Shown one piece after another: positions 17,358 through 25,969 of a DNA stretch of 43,198 bases. Position numbers and translations under genes: made by a program. The DNA lies in contig DXLU01000025.1 of NCBI GenBank assembly GCA_019414565.1, positions 1 to 43,198 of the forward strand, given 5' to 3'. The notes beneath the pieces were generated by a model, which worked only from the letters and a program-made list of their open reading frames with translations, ran no database searches and was not told the origin of the DNA. Position 1 is the first letter of the stretch. Each line of letters begins with the position of its first letter. Source of the DNA: Collinsella sp. (GTDB lineage: Bacteria > Actinomycetota > Coriobacteriia > Coriobacteriales > Coriobacteriaceae).

Positions 17358-18811
17358 CGACGCAAACCTGCCCGCACGGCATCCGCCAACGCAGACGCAC
17401 ACAGGTCAAGGTCGGTGTCGCGCAAAAGCGTGCGAACGTCAAAAAGCACCTGGTCGTGCCGCACGCGCGTCACAACCGGCGTATCGGGCTCCTGTACCAT
17501 AGCGCGCTTTAGGCCATCGGCGGATAGACGCCCATCGACGGGACAGACGGCAACGCAAAAAGTTGGGAGCTCGACGGTCGGCAGCGAACCGCCGCCCGGA
17601 GCAGACACGCCCTCGACAACCTGCAGCTCCACCGCCTCCTCACACTGAGACTCGCGAAGCTTGCGCAGCATGCGGTCATGCAGGCGCTTGGCCTGACGCT
17701 CGAGCGGAGCCGGCGCGCCGGAAAGCATGTTGAGCACCGGGATCTCCCGATGCGCTGTATCGGATCCGGTCACATACAGGCGCAAAGTGGCCTCGAGCGC
17801 CGCGAGCGTGAGCTTGCCGGGGCGAAGCGCGCGCATAAGCGGATGCGAGGCACAGGCGGCGATTACCTGGGCGCTACCGAGAATAATGCCCGCTTGCGAG
17901 GCGCCGAGCAGCTTGTCGCCCGAGCACGAGACGACGTCAACGCCGGCGCAAAGCGAGGCGGACGTGGGCTTCTCCCCAGCATCGACGAGCACCTCATCTG
18001 TAAGCAAAGCGCCCGAGCCCTGGTCCTCGTACAGTAACAGCCCGTGCTCATGCGCCAGCGCAGAAAGCTCCGCCGCGGAAACCTCCTCGTGGAAACCCTC
18101 GATACGGTAGTTAGAAGGATGAACTTTCAAGATCATCGCCGTATTGGGCGTAATGGCGCTTCGGTAATCATCCAGATGCGTGCGGTTGGTGGAGCCCACC
18201 TCGACAAGCTTGGCACCCGAAGCCGCCATGATATCGGGAATGCGGAAGCTGCCGCCCACCTCGACAAGCTCGCCACGGCTCACGATGACCTCTTTGCCGC
18301 TTGCATGCGCGGCAAGCACCAGCAGCACCGCCGCGGCGTTGTTGTTGACAACCAGGGCGTCCTGCGCCCCCGTGAGCGTGCGCAGCAGACGCGCGGCATG
18401 CTCTTTGCGGCCCCCACGGGCACAGGTCGCGACGTCATACTCAAGCGTGCTGTAGCCGCGGGCGACATCGGCCACCGCCTGCACCGCTGCGGGAGCAAGC
18501 GGAGCACGGCCCAGATTGGTGTGAATCACAACGCCCGACGCGTTGACGGCAGGGCGCAGGGTCGGCAGCGACAGTCGGTGGCACCGCTGCTCGATGGCCA
18601 AGGCGAGCTCGCGCTTATTCCTAGCGGGGACGCCAGAGCGAATCGCCTCGCGCTCGGCATCGAGCTCGGCATCAATCGCCTCGCGCACAATCATGTCGCC
18701 CGCATCGCCGGCAGCCTTCATGACCGGCCACTCGGCCAGCAGCTCGTGAACGGCGGGAATGGAGCGCAGGCGGTCGCGCACCTCGGCAGGCATGGATTCG
18801 CAGTCGCTCAT
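17354..18811 (-). CDS. selA: L-seryl-tRNA(Sec) selenium transferase
   Basis: PLP enzyme converting Ser-tRNA(Sec) to Sec-tRNA(Sec) with selenophosphate from SelD. Landmarks are NASGVVIHTNLGRAPL, ARGGRKEHAARLL and the PLP lysine in SCSGDKLLGASQAG. The protein is about 485 residues, full length for bacterial SelA. ATG 18811 has AAAGG six bases upstream; the open frame extends further but lacks such a site. First gene of selA-selB-tRNA-Sec. Confidence 0.96.
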   Translation of the reverse strand: MSDCESMPAEVRDRLRSIPAVHELLAEWPVMKAAGDAGDMIVREAIDAELDAEREAIRSGVPARNKRELALAIEQRCHRLSLPTLRPAVNASGVVIHTNLGRAPLAPAAVQAVADVARGYSTLEYDVATCARGGRKEHAARLLRTLTGAQDALVVNNNAAAVLLVLAAHASGKEVIVSRGELVEVGGSFRIPDIMAASGAKLVEVGSTNRTHLDDYRSAITPNTAMILKVHPSNYRIEGFHEEVSAAELSALAHEHGLLLYEDQGSGALLTDEVLVDAGEKPTSASLCAGVDVVSCSGDKLLGASQAGIILGSAQVIAACASHPLMRALRPGKLTLAALEATLRLYVTGSDTAHREIPVLNMLSGAPAPLERQAKRLHDRMLRKLRESQCEEAVELQVVEGVSAPGGGSLPTVELPTFCVAVCPVDGRLSADGLKRAMVQEPDTPVVTRVRHDQVLFDVRTLLRDTDLDLCASALADAVRAGLRR

Positions 18812-18886
18812 GGAAAGCCTTTCGACATGTTCAATAAAAAGTGGGCCCCCTTTGTCGTCAGCAGCAAAATGCGGCAACGCACATGC

Positions 18887-18973
18887 AAAAAGGGACAGGT
18901 CCATTATGGCAGCTCGTGACAAGACGGCGCAGCGCCTCGCTCAAAACCTGCCAAAATAAACCTGTCCCTTTTT
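18887..18973. repeat. GGGACAGG inverted repeat enclosing 59 bases
   Basis: Perfect 14-base arms at 18887-18900 and 18960-18973. The enclosed 59 bases show no gene. The element fills the gap between the transporter stop and the selA start. Its arms share the GGGACAGG core with 15182-15220. Confidence 0.7.
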
Positions 18974-18995
18974 GGTCGGTTATGGGTTGGGTCCT

Positions 18996-19832
18996 TTAGG
19001 ACTCTTTGTTGGCGTAGATAAACCAGTAGCCCAGCGCCACGATCAGGGCGCCACCCACGATATTGCCCAGCGTGGCGACCGTAAGGTTGAGCGCCAACCC
19101 GGCAGCGTTGAGGGCATCGGCGCCAGCGACATCGGCTCCATAGCCGCAGGAGTGCATCAAAATACCCATGGGCAAAAAGTACATGTTGGCGACGCAGTGC
19201 TCAAAACCGCAGGCCACAAAGGCAGCGATGGGCAGCAAAATGCCCACGACCTTGTCGACCACGGTCTTGCCGGCAGTGCCGATCCATACGGCCAGGCAGA
19301 CAAAGATGTTGCACAAAATGCCGCGGAAGAAGATGGTAACGGCGTCGATCGCAACCTTACCGGCGGCGACGCTCACCATGGCATTGGCGACGGCCTCGCC
19401 GTTGAGCTTATAAATAGCTGCCATGTAAATCAAAAAGACAACGAACAGGGCGCCAGCAAAGTTGCCGATCCACACAACAGCCCAAGCCTTGAACATCTGG
19501 ACGAGCGTAATCTTTTTGCTCTTAAGCGCGCATACCATAAGCGAGTTACCGGTAAACAGCTCCGCGCCGCAAATGAGCACGAGCACCAGTCCCAGGCAAA
19601 AAGCAAGACCGCCCACGAAGCGCTGGGCGCCCCAGCCAAGCGTGGGATCGCTCAGAAAGACCGTGAAGAACAGGCCGCCGAAGGCGATAAACGCTCCGGC
19701 GAACATGGCGAGCAAAAAGGCCTTCGAGACCGGCAGGTTGGCCTTGGTAACGCCGGCGGCCTCGGACTTAGCCTCGATCGCGGCGGGCGCCAGGCAGTCG
19801 GGGGTGGGGTATTCTGCCTTACTCTGTGCCAT
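18996..19832 (-). CDS. Formate/nitrite transporter family protein
   Basis: Integral membrane channel of the FNT (FocA/NirC) family, moving small monovalent anions such as formate or nitrite. The roughly 278-residue protein has about six hydrophobic segments and the family-type NIVGGALIVALGYWFIY stretch near the C-terminus. ATG 19832 (MAQSKAEY) gives the family's usual length; the longer open frame reads through the repeat next to tRNA-Gly and is rejected. The anion is not predictable from sequence; a formate role would suit a fermentative anaerobe. Confidence 0.85.
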   Translation of the reverse strand: MAQSKAEYPTPDCLAPAAIEAKSEAAGVTKANLPVSKAFLLAMFAGAFIAFGGLFFTVFLSDPTLGWGAQRFVGGLAFCLGLVLVLICGAELFTGNSLMVCALKSKKITLVQMFKAWAVVWIGNFAGALFVVFLIYMAAIYKLNGEAVANAMVSVAAGKVAIDAVTIFFRGILCNIFVCLAVWIGTAGKTVVDKVVGILLPIAAFVACGFEHCVANMYFLPMGILMHSCGYGADVAGADALNAAGLALNLTVATLGNIVGGALIVALGYWFIYANKES

Positions 19833-19941
19833 GGCAATCACTACTTTCTTACGATGTGGGACAAACGCTCTTGGTTCATTTGCCCCGCGAGGTCGGACGG
19901 TATAAAAATAAACGCGAGCCAAATTAGCATATTGGCCTGCG

Positions 19942-19947
19942 ATTATA
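19942..19947 (-). promoter_or_regulatory. Candidate -10 box for the FNT gene
   Basis: TATAAT on the minus strand, 110 bases before the start. At 17-base spacing the -35 position falls inside the 18-base tRNA-Gly duplicate (TTCCCG), so the repeat supplies part of the promoter region. Confidence 0.4.
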
Positions 19948-19952
19948 TAGCT

Positions 19953-19970
19953 TGGAGCGGGCGACGGGAA
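19953..19970. repeat. Direct repeat of the tRNA-Gly 3' end (att-like)
   Basis: These 18 bases are identical to 20156-20173, which is the exact 3' end of tRNA-Gly including CCA. The copy lies on the 3' side of the tRNA, as expected for a tyrosine-recombinase attachment scar. Confidence 0.75.
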
Positions 19971-19974
19971 GTCC

Positions 19975-20094
19975 AAGGATTTGCTTCGCAAATCCTTGTT
20001 TCGCTGCGGGCCTTCGGCCCTTGCGTGCTGCGCTGGAAAATGCTCACGCATTTTCTCAGCTCCGCACCCTGACGGGTTCGATTCCCGTCGCCCG
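19975..20094. repeat. Hairpin-rich segment with an inverted tRNA-Gly T-arm copy
   Basis: Three hairpins follow one another: 19975-19997 (9-bp stem), 20008-20020 (5-bp) and 20036-20055 (8-bp). At 20073-20094 a 22-base stretch is the exact inverse of 20161-20182 in tRNA-Gly, and its end pairs with the direct copy at 19958-19970. No protein gene is convincing here. Confidence 0.7.
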
Positions 20095-20155
20095 GCGCGT
20101 AAACGAAAACAGCTCTGATTCCCAAAGGAAACCAAAGCCGTTAAAACAATTCTTA

Positions 20156-20229
20156 TGGAGCGGGCGACGGGAATCGAACCCGCGTCATCAGCTTGGAAGG
20201 CTGGGGTTCTACCATTGAACTACGCCCGC
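20156..20229 (-). tRNA. tRNA-Gly (anticodon TCC)
   Basis: Acceptor GCGGGCG with CGCCCGC, T-loop TTCGATT, encoded CCA. Anticodon loop CTTCCAA gives TCC. Its last 18 bases are duplicated at 19953-19970. Confidence 0.95.
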
Positions 20230-20235
20230 AAGATA

Positions 20236-20312
20236 TGGTCGGGACGACAGGATTTGAACCTGCGACATCCTGCTCCCAAAGCAGGCGCGCTACCAAACTG
20301 CGCCACGTCCCG
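20236..20312 (-). tRNA. tRNA-Pro (anticodon TGG)
   Basis: Acceptor CGGGACG with CGTCCCG, T-loop TTCAAAT, encoded CCA. Anticodon loop TTTGGGA gives TGG. Six bases upstream of tRNA-Gly, so the two are probably cotranscribed. Confidence 0.95.
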
Positions 20313-20403
20313 AAGGTGTTGAGCAGCTAAGGCATAAACCTTGCGTGTCCCAAAGCGAAGGAAATTATAGGGGAGACTTCCCGCCTGTGCAAGCGGCGAT
20401 ATT

Positions 20404-21762
20404 CTAGCTCCTCGAATGTGCGACAAACCGGCTGTGGAGCAGGCCTATCACAAACGCCACCACGGCGACCGGCGCCCACGCGGCACCGATATCCGCCAGC
20501 GGCAGCGCATCGAACGGTAGCCACGCGCCAGCAAAGAACGCGTCGCGGACCGAGGTGATCACGCTCTGCACCGCGACGACGCCGCCGACCCAGACCCATA
20601 CCTGCGGATGCGCGTCGCAAAAACCGTGCACCAGGCCCATAAGCACCAGCACAATGGCAACGGGATACAAGGCATTGAGCATGGGCACCGAGAACATAAG
20701 AATCACGTCGAGGCCCACGTTGGAGAGCACGCACGAAAACGCTGCGAACACAAAGGCGAGAACCGCAAAGGGGCGGCGCATGGCCTCCTCAGAGGCCTCC
20801 GCTCCCCCTTCGACCACATACGTCTCGCAGAAGTAACGCGAGCAGCAGCTGATGAGGCCGATGCACACGTTCATGCAGGCGAGGAAAAAGATCGCAAAGA
20901 CCACGACCGTGCCGGCAAGCCCAAAATGCATGGAGGCCGAACGGGCGAGGATGGCGGCGCCGTTGGTAGCGTCGGGCATCACGGTGCCGAGCTGCATACC
21001 GGCAAGGCCCAAGCCGCAGTAGATGATGGCCATGAGTACGCCGGCGATCACACCGGAACGCGAAATCTCGAAGGCCACGCGCTTGTCATCGGTAACACCC
21101 AACTCGTGGATGGTCTCGGCGATGATGATGCCAAAGGCGAGCGACGCGAGCAGGTCCATGGTCTGATAGCCAGTCAGAAAGCCCTGCACGGCAGCGCCAG
21201 CATCGTAGGGGGCCTGCGGCGCGGCAGCGGGACCCAGCGGCGAGATCACGGCAGCACCAACGACCAGCACGATGAGCGCAATGAGCGCGGGGCCCGTAAT
21301 GCGGCCGAGCACGCGTGTGATGACGCCCGGGCGCAGCGTGAGCGCAAACGCGACGACAAAGAAGCCGACGGCAAACACCAGGCGCGCCGTGCCGAGCGAG
21401 ACGCCCTCGGGCAACAGCGGCACCAGCATCTCGAAGGCCGTGGAGCTCGTGCGCGGAATGGCCAGGCACGGGCCGATAGCCAGATACACCGCCGCGACAA
21501 AGAACTCGCCGAACTTGGGATGCACACGGCCGGCAAGCTCGCGCGCCGTTCCGGCAAGTGCCACGGCGATAAAGCCCATGACGGGCAGGCCGATGGCGGC
21601 AATGAGAAAGCCGAGCATGGCGACCGGCGTGGCAGAACCTGCCTGCAGCGCCAGCAGCGGCGGAATAATAAGGTTGCCGGCGCCAAAGAGCATCGAGAAC
21701 AGGGCGATACCGACGGTAACGACATGGTCGGAGCGCAGGCCGCGCGGCGCGGATGAGGCCAT
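20404..21762 (-). CDS. brnQ: Branched-chain amino acid carrier (BrnQ family)
   Basis: Sodium-coupled leucine/isoleucine/valine symporter of the LIVCS family. The N-terminal LFSMLFGAGNLIIPPLL segment is characteristic, with about twelve hydrophobic helices over 452 residues. ATG 21762 has AGGTGG four bases upstream. It follows the desulfurase gene but a strong terminator separates them, so it is likely its own unit. Confidence 0.93.
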   Translation of the reverse strand: MASSAPRGLRSDHVVTVGIALFSMLFGAGNLIIPPLLALQAGSATPVAMLGFLIAAIGLPVMGFIAVALAGTARELAGRVHPKFGEFFVAAVYLAIGPCLAIPRTSSTAFEMLVPLLPEGVSLGTARLVFAVGFFVVAFALTLRPGVITRVLGRITGPALIALIVLVVGAAVISPLGPAAAPQAPYDAGAAVQGFLTGYQTMDLLASLAFGIIIAETIHELGVTDDKRVAFEISRSGVIAGVLMAIIYCGLGLAGMQLGTVMPDATNGAAILARSASMHFGLAGTVVVFAIFFLACMNVCIGLISCCSRYFCETYVVEGGAEASEEAMRRPFAVLAFVFAAFSCVLSNVGLDVILMFSVPMLNALYPVAIVLVLMGLVHGFCDAHPQVWVWVGGVVAVQSVITSVRDAFFAGAWLPFDALPLADIGAAWAPVAVVAFVIGLLHSRFVAHSRS

Positions 21763-21790
21763 GGGACCACCTTTCGGGTCGAAACAAAAA

Positions 21791-21815
21791 CGGGACGGGC
21801 AAAAGGCCCATCCCG
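21791..21815 (-). terminator. Terminator after the cysteine desulfurase gene
   Basis: CGGGATGGGC / GCCCGTCCCG stem with a 5-base loop (one G-T pair), followed on the minus strand by TTTTTG. It ends the long selenium-linked run. Confidence 0.9.
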
Positions 21816-21829
21816 CAAGTATATACGCT

Positions 21830-22969
21830 TTAGCAAGCTAAATCGCGCAAAGCTTCAATCGCGGCGTCAACTTCCTCGTCCGTGTTGAAATACCCAAACG
21901 AGAAGCGAACGACACCCTGGCGCTCGGTCCCCAACGCGCGGTGCATGAGCGGAGCGCAGTGGGCGCCGGGGCGCGTCGCAATCCCCCACCCTTGCATGAG
22001 CGCGTCCGAAATCTCGGCCGAATCGATATCGCCCACGTTGAGTGAAACGATCGCCGAGCGCACGGGTTGGTCAAACGCACCGTAAAGTACAATGCCGGGG
22101 ATTTCGCGAGCGCCGGAGAGGAAACGTTCGGCGAGCGCGCGTTCGTGAGCTGCAATCGTCTCCACCCCGCCCTGTGCCTCGATAAAATCAAGGCCTGCGG
22201 AAAGGCCCGCTATGCCGTGACCGTTGAGCGTGCCCGCCTCGAGCCGCGTGGGCCACTCCATGGGCTGCAACGCATCGAAACTGTGCACGCCCGTACCGCC
22301 CATGGCCCAAGGGGCCACGTCAATGCCCTCCGCCACGGCCAGGCCGCCGGTCCCCTGCGGACCCATGAGCCCCTTGTGGCCAGTAAAGCACACCACGTCG
22401 AGCCCCATGGCCTGCATATCGATATGCGCCGTGCCGGCAGACTGCGAGGCATCGACGATCACGAGCGCACCAGCCGCATGGGCCACAGCCGCCACACGTG
22501 CAACGTCAACGGCGTTGCCGGTCACATTGGAGGCGTGCGTCACCACGACGGCGCGCGTGCCCGGCGTGACCAGCTGCTCGAGCTCGTCATAGTCGAGCAC
22601 GCCGTTCGCGTCACAGCCCGCGTGCTCAACGGTCACACCCCGCTCCGCTGCCAGGCGGTTGAGCGGACGCAGCACGGAGTTGTGCTCGAGCACCGTCGTG
22701 ACCACGCGGTCGCCGGGGCGCACCACGCCACAGATGGCGGTGTTGAGCGCCGCCGTAGAGTTGGGCGTAAAGCACACATGGTCCGCCCTCGGGCAACCTA
22801 AAAGGCGCGCGATCTTGGCACGGCAACCGTGAATCGTACGAGCGGCATCGAGGGCACTCGACGTGGCGCCGCGCCCGGCATTGCCGAGCGAGCACATCGC
22901 CTGCGTCACGGCATCGATGACCGTCTGCGGCTTGTGCATGGTCGTCGCCGCGTTATCCAGGTAGATCAT
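21830..22969 (-). CDS. Cysteine desulfurase family protein (selenium-linked aminotransferase class V)
   Basis: PLP enzyme taking sulfur or selenium from cysteine or selenocysteine. MIYLDNAATT opens the protein, the PLP lysine is in FTGHKGLMGPQ and the catalytic cysteine in RPGAHCAP. It fits TIGR01977 (EF2568-type), known to sit with selD. About 379 residues. ATG 22969 overlaps the stop of the DUF3343 gene (ATGA), so the two are coupled. Likely job: supply selenide or persulfide for SelD; this is inference from context. Confidence 0.9.
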   Translation of the reverse strand: MIYLDNAATTMHKPQTVIDAVTQAMCSLGNAGRGATSSALDAARTIHGCRAKIARLLGCPRADHVCFTPNSTAALNTAICGVVRPGDRVVTTVLEHNSVLRPLNRLAAERGVTVEHAGCDANGVLDYDELEQLVTPGTRAVVVTHASNVTGNAVDVARVAAVAHAAGALVIVDASQSAGTAHIDMQAMGLDVVCFTGHKGLMGPQGTGGLAVAEGIDVAPWAMGGTGVHSFDALQPMEWPTRLEAGTLNGHGIAGLSAGLDFIEAQGGVETIAAHERALAERFLSGAREIPGIVLYGAFDQPVRSAIVSLNVGDIDSAEISDALMQGWGIATRPGAHCAPLMHRALGTERQGVVRFSFGYFNTDEEVDAAIEALRDLAC

Positions 22970-23217
22970 CGCACGACCTCCCACATATCAATCACGGTAT
23001 AGCCCTCGGTAGGAACGCCCGCCGCGGTAAGCTCGCTGCGCAGCAGCTCCTCATCGGCAGGCAACGCCTTCCACGCCAGGCCGCAGCCGGCAGCGACCTC
23101 CCCGGGCACGGGAATCATTCGCCCGGGAAGGCCGCGCTCGATGCACAGGGACTCGCAGCCCATGGCGGCCGCCGTGGTGGGAAACGTGATGACAAGCGCC
23201 GGGCGCTTCTCCCTCAT
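22966..23217 (-). CDS. DUF3343 domain protein (putative Se/S carrier)
   Basis: About 83 residues, matching the small DUF3343 proteins that occur next to yedF and selD. It contains TFPTTAAAMGCESLC and a GCGLAWKA segment, with cysteines that could carry sulfur or selenium. ATG 23217 has GGAG five bases upstream. The stop overlaps the desulfurase start. Function beyond the selenium association is unknown. Confidence 0.85.
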   Translation of the reverse strand: MREKRPALVITFPTTAAAMGCESLCIERGLPGRMIPVPGEVAAGCGLAWKALPADEELLRSELTAAGVPTEGYTVIDMWEVVR

Positions 23218-23236
23218 GGCAACTCCAACCAATACG

Positions 23237-23863
23237 CTACGGGCGCACGACGCGCACGGCCTGTTCCATCTTCTCCACGATCACGTACATGTTCGTGACC
23301 TCGCCCACCGCGAGCTGGTCCTTAATGCCAAAGTGATCGAGGCAGGTGCCGCAGGTGAGAATCTCGACACCCTGCTCCGCCAAGCCCTTCAGGTCATCGA
23401 GCACCGGCGAGCCCTCGACGGTGAGCTTGGCGCCGCCGTTATAGAACAGCATGGTCGCGGGCAGCTCCTCCTGCTGCGTCACGGCAAAGATGAAGGCCTT
23501 CATGAGCTTGTGGCCCAGCTCGTCGTCGCCGCGGCCCATGCAGTCGGTGTAGACGGAAATGACGAGCTTGCCCTTGCCGGCGCTGGCATCACAGAAGGCA
23601 GCGCCATCCTGCTCTGGATCGGCCACGGCAACGGCGCCAGAGGTCGCCACGGTCACGTGCCACTCGGCGTCAGAAACCTTCTCGACCGAGGCCGTGCAGC
23701 CCTTCTCCTGCGCCATCTTGGAGATGTTCTTGACGGCGGTCTCGTTGTCGACCGAGGTTACGACGGCGCCCTCGCCATCGAGCTGCTTCAGAGCTTTGAG
23801 CGTCTTGACGACGGGCAGCGGGCAGGCATCGCCCATGGCATTGACTTCAATCTTGGTAGACAT
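23237..23863 (-). CDS. yedF: Sulfurtransferase-like selenium metabolism protein YedF
   Basis: Two-domain protein: a TusA-like N-terminal domain with the CPLPVVKT motif (residues 14-21), and a C-terminal DsrE-like domain with LISVYTDCMGRGDDELG and GVEILTCGTCLDHFG. About 208 residues. YedF is a recurrent selD neighbour in Sec- and Se-cofactor-using bacteria and may carry selenium or sulfur. ATG 23863 follows AAAGGA by seven bases. Confidence 0.92.
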   Translation of the reverse strand: MSTKIEVNAMGDACPLPVVKTLKALKQLDGEGAVVTSVDNETAVKNISKMAQEKGCTASVEKVSDAEWHVTVATSGAVAVADPEQDGAAFCDASAGKGKLVISVYTDCMGRGDDELGHKLMKAFIFAVTQQEELPATMLFYNGGAKLTVEGSPVLDDLKGLAEQGVEILTCGTCLDHFGIKDQLAVGEVTNMYVIVEKMEQAVRVVRP

Positions 23864-23924
23864 AGCAAATTCCTTTCGAAAGAGCCGTTCTAGAGAACGG
23901 CAAACAGTTACATAAACGTGCGGG

Positions 23925-24974
23925 CTAGCGAACAACGCGGACGGCAGGACCGCCCGGCTCCGCCTCGCACACGCGCCCGACGACGGCGGCGATACGTCCC
24001 TCGGCATGTAGACGGCGCGCAAGCTCATCCACATCGGCAGCAGGCGCCGCGATGAGCAAACCACCCGAGGTCTGCGGATCGTACAGTGCATCCAACATGC
24101 CCGGCTCCAGGTCCTCGTCGGCAGCCACGCGCGGGCCAAAGAAGTCCTGGTTGCGGTAGGCACCGGCAGGAATAATGCCCAGACGCGCCATATCGAGCAC
24201 CTGGTCAAAGAGCGGCACCGCCCCCGACGCAAGTTCAATCTGCACGCCCGAGCCCTCGGCCATCTCGCACGCATGCCCGATCAGGCCAAAGCCCGTGATG
24301 TCGGTGCAGCCGTGAAGCTCGAGTCCCTCGGCCAGGCGAATCGGGGCCTCGTTGAGGGTACGCATCGAGTCAAACATGGCTGCGGCCTCGTCCTGCTCGA
24401 TGAGCTCGCCCTTAATGGCCGTGGTGATGATGCCCGAGCCGATCGCCTTGGTCAGCAGCAGAACATCGCCCACGCGTGCGCCGCTGTTGGCGAGCATGTG
24501 GTCGAGTGGCACAAAACCGCTCACGGACAGACCGTACTTGGGCTCGTCGTCGTTGATGGTGTGGCCGCCCGCGATGGAGCAACCCGCCTCGACGCACTTA
24601 TCGGCGCCGCCCGCCAGAATCTGACCGGCAACTTCAACGCCCAGGCAACTGGGTATGCAAAGCAGGTTCATGGCATGGCTCGGCCGCCCGCCCATGGCGT
24701 AGATGTCCGACAGCGAGTTGGCCGCAGCGATCTGGCCAAACAGGAACGGGTCATCGACCATCGGTGGGAAGAAGTCGATGGACTGCACGAGCCCCAGGTT
24801 CTCCCCTACGCGGAAGACGCTCGCATCGTCGGAGGTATCGAACCCCACGAGCAAGTTGTCGTTATGCACATTGGGTAAGTCGCCCAGGACCTGGGCGAGG
24901 GCTCCGGGAGCCAACTTAGCGGCTCAACCGCTCGCGGCCGTCATGGACGTGAGCTTCATCTGATCGTCAGGCAT
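23925..24974 (-). CDS. selD: Selenide, water dikinase SelD, itself a selenoprotein
   Basis: Makes selenophosphate from selenide and ATP. The true start is ATG 24974 (AGGGG seven bases upstream), giving M-P-D-D-Q-M-K-L-T-S-M-T-A-A-S-G before an in-frame TGA at 24924-24926 read as selenocysteine, then AAKLAPGALAQVL. This aligns the Sec with the catalytic Cys/Sec of SelD (GxG/U region with the following Lys). Downstream motifs FDTSDDASVF, DFFPPMVDDPFLFGQIAA and NSLSDIYAMGG are typical. A caller that stops at TGA would begin the gene at about 24914. The SECIS-like hairpin at 24881-24897 supports recoding. About 349 residues including Sec. Confidence 0.93.
24881..24897 (-). promoter_or_regulatory. 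Candidate bacterial SECIS hairpin in selD
   Basis: On the minus strand CGCCCAG-GTC-CTGGGCG is a perfect palindromic stem with GGTC at the tip, 33 bases after the Sec TGA. A GGU-containing apical loop at this distance is what bacterial SelB recognises, as in E. coli fdhF. The stem also encodes ALAQVLGD, so coding constraint is not excluded. Confidence 0.65.
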
Positions 24975-25044
24975 CGATAGCCCCTCTCATCGGTCAATCA
25001 TTTCCTCCCAGTATACGCATGAATGCAGGCCCACGGCCGATGCA

Positions 25045-25809
25045 TTAATCGAGCGCCTGTGCGCGAATCGCCGCGCCGATGGCACCGGCAAAGCGGGCCT
25101 GGGGCGAGGTGGTCACCGGCGACCCCAGCAGCTCGCCCAACCGCTCCACCACGAAGGCGTTCTCGCACAGGCCACCGGTCAGGTAGTACGGGGCGCCCGC
25201 GGCCTGCCCGGCCATGGTCGCCACGCGCGAGACCACGCTGTCGATCACGCCACGCGCAATGTTCTCGCGCGGCTCACCGCGACCGATCAGGCTGATGACC
25301 TCGCTTTCGGCAAACACCGTGCACATGCTGCTGATCTTGGTGGGCTCGCCGGAACGCGCCAGGTCGGCCATCTGCTGCTGCGAAATGCCCAGGCGATCGG
25401 CCATGATCTCCAAAAAGCGCCCCGTGCCAGCGGCGCACTTGTCGTTCATGGCAAACTTGGCCACGCGGCCGCCTTTAAGCTGGATGACCTTGGTGTCCTG
25501 GCCCCCCACGTCGATCACGGTGCCGTGATCGCCAAACAGGCGCACGGCACCGATGCCGTGGCAGGTGATCTCGGTCACAACCTTGTGGGCGTAGGGCACA
25601 GCCACGCGCCCGTAACCCGTGGCCACCACACGCGCAGAATCGGATGCAACGTCAAAGCCCGCCGCCGCGAGCGCCTCGCGCAACCTATCGGCGGCATCGA
25701 CCGAGGAGAACCCGGTGGGCTGCACGCACGCCCACGCCACCGAACCCTCCCCATCGACCACGGCAGCCTTAGCCGCCGTAGACCCGATATCGATCCCGAT
25801 CCCTATCAT
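25045..25809 (-). CDS. 2-hydroxyacyl-CoA dehydratase-type activase (BadF/BadG/YjiL-like)
   Basis: ASKHA-fold ATPase that injects electrons into a double-cubane partner. The phosphate-1 motif GIDIGSTAAKAAVVD opens the protein, DVGGQDTKVI is the second phosphate motif, and the CAAGTGRF and SSMCTVF cysteines are the usual bridging 4Fe-4S ligands of a homodimer. 254 residues. ATG 25809 has GGAGAGAGCC directly before it. It follows the two YjiM-like genes and precedes selD by 70 bases on the same strand. Confidence 0.92.
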   Translation of the reverse strand: MIGIGIDIGSTAAKAAVVDGEGSVAWACVQPTGFSSVDAADRLREALAAAGFDVASDSARVVATGYGRVAVPYAHKVVTEITCHGIGAVRLFGDHGTVIDVGGQDTKVIQLKGGRVAKFAMNDKCAAGTGRFLEIMADRLGISQQQMADLARSGEPTKISSMCTVFAESEVISLIGRGEPRENIARGVIDSVVSRVATMAGQAAGAPYYLTGGLCENAFVVERLGELLGSPVTTSPQARFAGAIGAAIRAQALD

Positions 25810-25861
25810 GGCTCTCTCCTAATCCAAACATCAAAGACAGCGGCGCGTTCAGGCGCCTTAG

Positions 25862-25969
25862 CTCTAGGTTTCTCAGGTGCCGGAGGTTGCCCCGAAAGAG
25901 GAGCGCGGCGTACTTTGGTACGCAAGCGACGGTTTGAGAGGCAAGATCCGGTGCCTGAGGAAGCTAGAG
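25862..25969 (+). repeat. Type A fold-back element, copy 1
   Basis: Outer arms 25862-25883 and 25948-25969 pair over 22 bases with three imperfect positions; the right arm covers the last codons of the upstream YjiM-like gene. The interior has GGTTGCC, GAAAG, a GCGTAC-TTTG-GTACGC hairpin, GACGGTTTGA and GGCAAGATC. The same ordered blocks occur at 27165-27266 and 42594-42692. Confidence 0.75.

Noticed and set aside
19833..20135. N-terminal extension of the FNT transporter
   Set aside because: It reads through the tRNA-Gly repeat segment and has no family similarity.
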